DNA from: a virus
Length of the DNA stretch: 33,290 nucleotides
Reading direction: 5' to 3' (one strand)
IMG/VR virus record: IMGVR_UViG_3300003937_000012
Span: 1-33,290 of that record
Below the pieces are notes generated by a model. It saw only the letters and a list, made by a program, of their open reading frames with translations, did not search any database and was not told where the DNA came from. Both the position numbers and the translations under genes were made by a program. Shown here piece by piece: positions 31,559-33,290 of the stretch (its first letter is position 1; the number at the start of each line of letters is the position of its first letter).

Positions 31559-31726
31559 GTGAAATTACCAGTACAACGTATGAGCATTGGCACCGTTGGT
31601 GCTACAGGTATTACATTAATGATCTTACATATTACAGGACATTTAGTAGGATGGGCTTGGCCATTGTTATATATTTTTATAATTTTGGTAGCCGCCGGTC
31701 AAGAAGGAACTCAAAAACGTGACTAG
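31559..31726 (+). CDS. Small membrane protein, unknown
   Basis: 55 aa from GTG 31559, with AAGGAG six bases or so upstream; the ATG one base pair earlier in another frame is followed at once by a stop. After a short basic start (KLPVQRMSIG) there is a hydrophobic run with His residues (ITLMILHITGHLVGWAWPLL, then YIFIILVAAG) and a charged tail. It is the first gene of an early operon, and its end overlaps denV by 8 nt. Early small membrane proteins of phages often act on host membrane processes, but nothing specific can be said. Confidence 0.68.
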   Translation: MKLPVQRMSIGTVGATGITLMILHITGHLVGWAWPLLYIFIILVAAGQEGTQKRD

Positions 31727-32150
31727 AATTAATTTAGTACCTATTAGTGAATTAGCTGATCAACATCTTGTTGCTGAATATAGAGAAATTTTTATGGTTG
31801 GGTCGTCATTACAACGCTCATTAAAATCTCCTAATTGGCGTAAGACTAAAAATTCGTTGCCAAAAGATTTTACTCTTAATAAAGGCCATGTAAAATTCTT
31901 TTACAATAAAGGCAAATATCTATATAATAGATACTTAGATCTTGTTGAAGAAATGAAAAGTAGAGGTATGAGTCCTGATCCTGATCGTATATTTAAAAGA
32001 GAACAGTGGCCAGATGATTTATTTCAAGATTGGTCGCCAACTGATAGAGATTTATTAATTATAAGAGAACGAATTAAAGTAAAAATACAACAAAAACCAA
32101 ACTGGTATAGATGGAGTCAAAATGAAAGAGCTGTGGGTAGAAAAGTATAG
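31719..32150 (+). CDS. denV: Endonuclease V-type pyrimidine-dimer DNA glycosylase/AP lyase
   Basis: 143 aa (T4 DenV is 138). The N-terminus MTRINLVPISELADQHL and AEYREI is nearly the same as in T4 DenV: T2, whose amino group attacks the damaged site, R3, the E23 catalytic residue, and the Q15/H16/R22 DNA contacts. The GHVKFFYNKGKYL and C-terminal QQKPNWYRW segments also match. It removes UV-induced cyclobutane dimers and nicks the strand. The start is GTG. It overlaps the small membrane gene by 8 nt and the clamp-loader gene by 29 nt, so the three are one translational unit under a sigma70 promoter. The residues after E23 (IFMVGSS) differ from T4. Confidence 0.93.
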   Translation: MTRINLVPISELADQHLVAEYREIFMVGSSLQRSLKSPNWRKTKNSLPKDFTLNKGHVKFFYNKGKYLYNRYLDLVEEMKSRGMSPDPDRIFKREQWPDDLFQDWSPTDRDLLIIRERIKVKIQQKPNWYRWSQNERAVGRKV

Positions 32151-33039
32151 ACCAAAAACTATAGATGGTTATGTCTTTCGAGATGAACATCAAAAAGCAC
32201 AAGTTAAGAATTGGATTAAAGAAAAAACAATTCCACACTTATTGTTTAGTGGTAACGCAGGTATAGGTAAAACAACACTTGCAAAATTATTGTTTAACGA
32301 ACTTGATCTCAATGACTTAGACATCCTTGAAATTAATGCAAGTAGAACAAATAGTGTAGAAGATGTTCGTGATAAAATTGTAAACTTTGTACAAATGATA
32401 CCGTTTGGAGATTTTAAAGTTGTATTACTTGATGAGGCCGATTATCTTAGTCCAAATGCTCAAGCGGCACTACGTGGAGTTATGGAGGAATATCACACCA
32501 CTTCAAGGTTTATTCTTACTTGTAATTACCCCAATCGTGTTATTCCTGCTTTGCACAGTCGTTGTCAAGGGTTTCATATTGCTAGAATAGACCAAACAGA
32601 GTTTACGGCTCGTGTAGCTGAAATTCTTATTACGGAAGGTATTACTCCAGACTTAGACACACTTGATACGTATGTAAAAGCAACGTATCCTGACTTACGT
32701 AAATGTATTAATATGGTTCAAATGAATAGTGCTGATGGTACTCTTTTAGCCGCAAATGAAATGGACAAGGGTGATGCTGATTGGAAGTTAGATATGGTTC
32801 AATTATTTAAAGCAGGAAAAATAACTGAAGCTAGAAAACTAGTTTGTGGATCTGCAAAAGCAGAAGAAATGGAAGATGTATATCGTTGGATGTACGATAA
32901 TATAGAAATGTTTGGTGATGAAGATAAACAAGACAAAGCGGTTATCATTATTAAACAAGGATTAGTTGATCATACATTGGTCGTTGATCCAGAAATTAAT
33001 CTAGCCGCAACAATGATAAAACTTAACAATTTAACTTAG
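32122..33039 (+). CDS. 44: Sliding-clamp loader large subunit (T4 gp44-like AAA+ ATPase)
   Basis: 305 aa (T4 gp44 is 319). gp44 with gp62 opens the gp45 clamp and loads it on primer-template DNA. Visible motifs: the clamp-loader start LWVEKYRPKTIDGYV, Walker A GNAGIGKTT (44-52), Walker B VVLLDEAD (100-107), sensor 1 ILTCNYPNR (131-139), and the SRC arginine-finger motif (146-148). The C-terminal half is the collar domain. GGAG seven bases upstream of the ATG lies inside denV. Co-transcription with denV joins replication and repair; in T4 the neighbours of 44 are genes 45, 62 and regA, not denV. Confidence 0.94.
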   Translation: MKELWVEKYRPKTIDGYVFRDEHQKAQVKNWIKEKTIPHLLFSGNAGIGKTTLAKLLFNELDLNDLDILEINASRTNSVEDVRDKIVNFVQMIPFGDFKVVLLDEADYLSPNAQAALRGVMEEYHTTSRFILTCNYPNRVIPALHSRCQGFHIARIDQTEFTARVAEILITEGITPDLDTLDTYVKATYPDLRKCINMVQMNSADGTLLAANEMDKGDADWKLDMVQLFKAGKITEARKLVCGSAKAEEMEDVYRWMYDNIEMFGDEDKQDKAVIIIKQGLVDHTLVVDPEINLAATMIKLNNLT

Positions 33040-33047
33040 GAATAATT

Positions 33048-33290
33048 ATGTCTGAGAACCGTTATACAGCAGAAAGACAAGAAGAAATTGTAAATAAGTT
33101 TAGAAACCTTTTAAAGGAAGCGGACAACTTTCCAAGAGAAAAAGATCCGAATGACTTTAGAATGTTTTGGACTGGCCTGAGAGGTGAAGGGTCCAGTATG
33201 TTAGGTCTTACTATGCATTTGACGGAATCGCTGACTAATGCTAAACAAGTAATTGACCAACTTGTAGAAGAAAAGGAACAGAGTAGCAAG
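33048..33290 (+). CDS. Unrecognised gene, 3' end outside window
   Basis: Open to the window edge, 81 codons. ATG 33048 with AGGA 7 nt upstream, 8 nt behind the clamp-loader stop. The visible part is helical and charged (MSENRYTAERQEEIVNKFRN, then FPREKDPNDFRMFW and a long helix MHLTESLTNAKQVIDQL). Position suggests gp62, the clamp-loader small subunit, but the sequence does not resemble the start of T4 gp62, so I leave it unassigned. Confidence 0.6.
   Translation, partial: MSENRYTAERQEEIVNKFRNLLKEADNFPREKDPNDFRMFWTGLRGEGSSMLGLTMHLTESLTNAKQVIDQLVEEKEQSSK

Noticed and set aside
31557-31562. ATG at 31557 as start of the small membrane gene
   Set aside because: It is followed directly by TGA; the GTG at 31559 opens the 55-aa frame with a good AAGGAG site.
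33048-33290. gp62 clamp-loader small subunit
   Set aside because: Position fits, but the visible 81 residues do not resemble the N-terminus of T4 gp62.

Overview
This window looks like part of the genome of an AT-rich, marine T4-like myovirus (tailed phage with contractile tail). The evidence is a T4 gp44-type sliding-clamp loader, a DenV (T4 endonuclease V) homologue, a phage GroES/gp31-like co-chaperonin, a MazG-type pyrophosphohydrolase, T4-like late promoters (TATAAATA or GATAAATA) in front of structural genes, and very long fibre/structural proteins of the kind known from T4-like cyanophages and pelagiphages. Metabolic genes typical of marine phages are also present: a HesB/IscA-type Fe-S carrier, a QueD-like pterin synthase and five putative 2-oxoglutarate/Fe(II) oxygenases. 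No photosystem gene is visible. I cannot name the host; the low GC would fit SAR11 or a low-GC cyanobacterium, but this is inference.

Layout. (a) 1-2119, minus strand: the 5' part of a long fibre gene that runs off the left edge. (b) 2164-6889, plus strand: a metabolic and surface-modification block with a GNG-type putative glycan enzyme, two tandem 2OG oxygenases, a QueD-like gene behind a near-perfect sigma70 promoter and a structured leader, a GT8-like glycosyltransferase, a membrane-anchored Bax-type glucosaminidase behind its own sigma70 promoter, a third 2OG oxygenase and a small membrane protein. (c) 6906-8283: small genes, with a minus-strand zinc-ribbon gene converging on them, then the Fe-S carrier. 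(d) 8287-28028: a 20-kb late block of fibre and baseplate-associated proteins: a 2593-aa giant, 251-aa and 735-aa fibres (the latter ending in a cupredoxin-like domain), two subtilisin-like proteases, a 234-aa fibre, a YHYH protein, an 1179-aa structural protein carrying an alpha/beta-hydrolase domain, and a 188-aa structural protein. (e) 28039-31505: small conserved phage genes, a fragment resembling the palm of C-family DNA polymerases, the co-chaperonin, MazG and two tandem 2OG oxygenases. (f) 31559-33290: a sigma70 promoter followed by a small membrane protein, denV, the gp44-like clamp loader, and the start of an unrecognised gene.

How it may work together. Sigma70-type promoters appear in front of the metabolic, repair and replication genes, while ATAAATA late promoters precede the structural genes, so early and late programmes interleave. 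In the late block, four proteins share an N-terminal docking-like module, and several of the others carry enzyme folds (serine protease, esterase/hydrolase, putative copper site, YHYH). This suggests virion appendages decorated with enzymes that act on the host surface. The strongest sequence-wide signal is the apparent complete absence of GCAGC/GCTGC (GCWGC) from all 33 kb, while GCGGC and GCCGC are frequent.
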